Shown piece after piece: positions 6,119-6,478 of a stretch of DNA of 6,478 nucleotides. The DNA comes from CAUJGQ01 sp038325665. Its GTDB lineage: Bacteria; Chloroflexota; Dehalococcoidia; CAUJGQ01. The notes under the pieces are model-generated. The model did no database searches. It worked only from the letters and a program-made list of their open reading frames with translations, and was not told where the DNA came from. The number at the start of each line of letters is the position of its first letter. Position 1 is the stretch's first letter. Position numbers and translations under genes: made by a program. The stretch lies in contig JBBQJF010000308.1 of assembly GCA_038325665.1 (NCBI GenBank), forward strand, positions 1 through 6,478. Direction: 5' to 3'.

Positions 6119-6147
6119 TTCACCTGCATGCCTACATCGCGTATCAT
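6119..6147 (+). promoter_or_regulatory. Sigma70-like promoter
   Basis: TTCACC (6119-6124, 4 of 6 to TTGACA) and TATCAT (6142-6147, 5 of 6 to TATAAT) are separated by 17 bases, the ideal spacing. It is the best two-box promoter in the window. Transcription would begin around 6154, just before the mini-ORF at 6167 and the frame at 6288. Confidence 0.45.
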
Positions 6148-6166
6148 CACGGGCGAGGCTTGAAAG

Positions 6167-6211
6167 ATGAAGGTTTGCCACAGCACCCGCATCACACGCC
6201 GCCCGGCGTAG
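6167..6211 (+). CDS. Candidate leader mini-ORF, 14 residues
   Basis: ATG to TAG encodes MKVCHSTRITRRPA. GAGG (6155-6158) is 8 bases upstream, and the predicted promoter at 6119-6147 lies directly before it. The stop codon overlaps the AGGAGG of the next mini-ORF, an arrangement that would allow translational coupling. It is very short, arginine-rich and matches no family I know. Could be a regulatory leader peptide or chance. Confidence 0.25.
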   Translation: MKVCHSTRITRRPA

Positions 6212-6215
6212 GAGG
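6210..6215 (+). promoter_or_regulatory. Consensus AGGAGG Shine-Dalgarno site
   Basis: AGGAGG is 4 bases before GTG 6220, a little close but usable. GGAGG (6211-6215) can pair with CCTCC (6249-6253), enclosing the hairpin at 6224-6239, so accessibility could be controlled by RNA structure. Confidence 0.35.
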
Positions 6216-6219
6216 ACGC

Positions 6220-6288
6220 GTGTCCGGCCTCGCGGCCGGCGTCACCGCCCTCCCGCGGCGCCCCGTCGTCCCACGACAGGAGCGCTGA
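6220..6288 (+). CDS. Candidate leader mini-ORF, 22 residues, overlapping the next start
   Basis: GTG to TGA encodes a 22-residue peptide starting MSGLAAGVTALPRRPVVP. Its stop shares one base with the following ATG (TGATG at 6286-6290), a classic coupling junction. It contains two tight hairpins: CCGGCC/GGCCGG (6224-6229 with 6234-6239, loop TCGC) and GTCGT/ACGAC (6265-6269 with 6273-6277, loop CCC). No family recognised. Its case rests on the upstream AGGAGG and the junction rather than on the peptide itself. Confidence 0.25.
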   Translation: MSGLAAGVTALPRRPVVPRQER

Positions 6289-6478
6289 TGGTGCATGTCC
6301 GCGCGACTCCAATCGCACCGACTCTCCTACGCCCTATCCGACTTCCCGCTTCCACGGCTTCACTGGTCATCACCGACCGGAGATGTCCTGGCGTGTCGCG
6401 CCTCATTACCCGCGAACCCGGCGGGGTCGCGGCCACCGGCCGGCTGCCCTGCTTCGGAGTCGTCCATGGTCCCGCGGG
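6288..6478 (+). CDS. Possible start of an unidentified gene, truncated by the window end
   Basis: ATG 6288 is preceded by AGGAG (6278-6282) at 5-base spacing, and the frame stays open for all 63 codons to the window edge. The product begins MVHVRATPIAPTLLRPIRLP and is rich in Pro, Arg, Thr and Val, with no recognised motif. About two-thirds of its third positions are G or C by hand count, which I judge lower than in the confident genes here, so coding status is unproven. If real, it is the gene served by the promoter at 6119-6147. Otherwise this end of the window is intergenic. Confidence 0.3.
   Translation, partial: MVHVRATPIAPTLLRPIRLPASTASLVITDRRCPGVSRLITREPGGVAATGRLPCFGVVHGPA

Noticed and set aside
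5995..6318. Minus-strand 107-codon ORF
   Set aside because: Its low-complexity Arg/Gly/Ala-rich translation matches no family, it has no clear ribosome binding site, and it overlaps the plus-strand promoter and leader signals.

Overview
This is a GC-rich bacterial segment (roughly two-thirds G+C by eye) in which every supportable gene lies on the plus strand. The layout is five complete protein genes, one 5'-truncated gene at the left edge and a possible gene start at the right edge. The style (strong Shine-Dalgarno sites, GTG starts, GC-rich third positions, a bacterial LURP-one/Tubby-like protein next to a DUF1835 protein) suggests a high-GC environmental bacterium. Chloroflexota/Thermomicrobia is my first guess, with high-GC Actinomycetota as the alternative. 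No marker gene in the window settles this.

Layout. 2-826: C-terminal two-thirds of an acyl-CoA dehydrogenase. 931-1749: class I SAM-dependent methyltransferase, visibly less GC-rich than the genes around it. 1852-2691: GNAT acetyltransferase with the look of a tandem (double) GNAT whose C-terminal half holds the acetyl-CoA motif. 2765-3898: class V aminotransferase-fold PLP enzyme with its own extended -10 promoter and a strong ribosome binding site. 3899-4099: non-coding stretch with purine-rich repeats of about 9-base period, a duplicated 20-base element and inverted repeats. 4100-4708: LURP-one-related/scramblase-like (Tubby C-terminal fold) protein. 4790 (or 4844)-5827: DUF1835-family protein with an unusual start-site problem.

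5828-6478 holds no confident gene but carries several suggestive small signals. These are a seven-residue reading frame with three consecutive Cys codons overlapping a perfect 7-bp hairpin (6031-6061), a sigma70-like promoter (6119-6147), two consecutive mini-ORFs (6167-6211, 6220-6288), two tight hairpins, and a TGATG junction into an open frame that runs off the window at 6478. Together they look like a leader region of a gene lying mostly outside the window, but each part is short and could arise by chance.

The genes do not form a recognisable pathway. Gaps of 73-201 bases and separate ribosome binding sites suggest loosely linked, independently expressed housekeeping or accessory genes rather than one operon. 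I see no rRNA, tRNA, CRISPR array, transposase, phage gene or clear intrinsic terminator.
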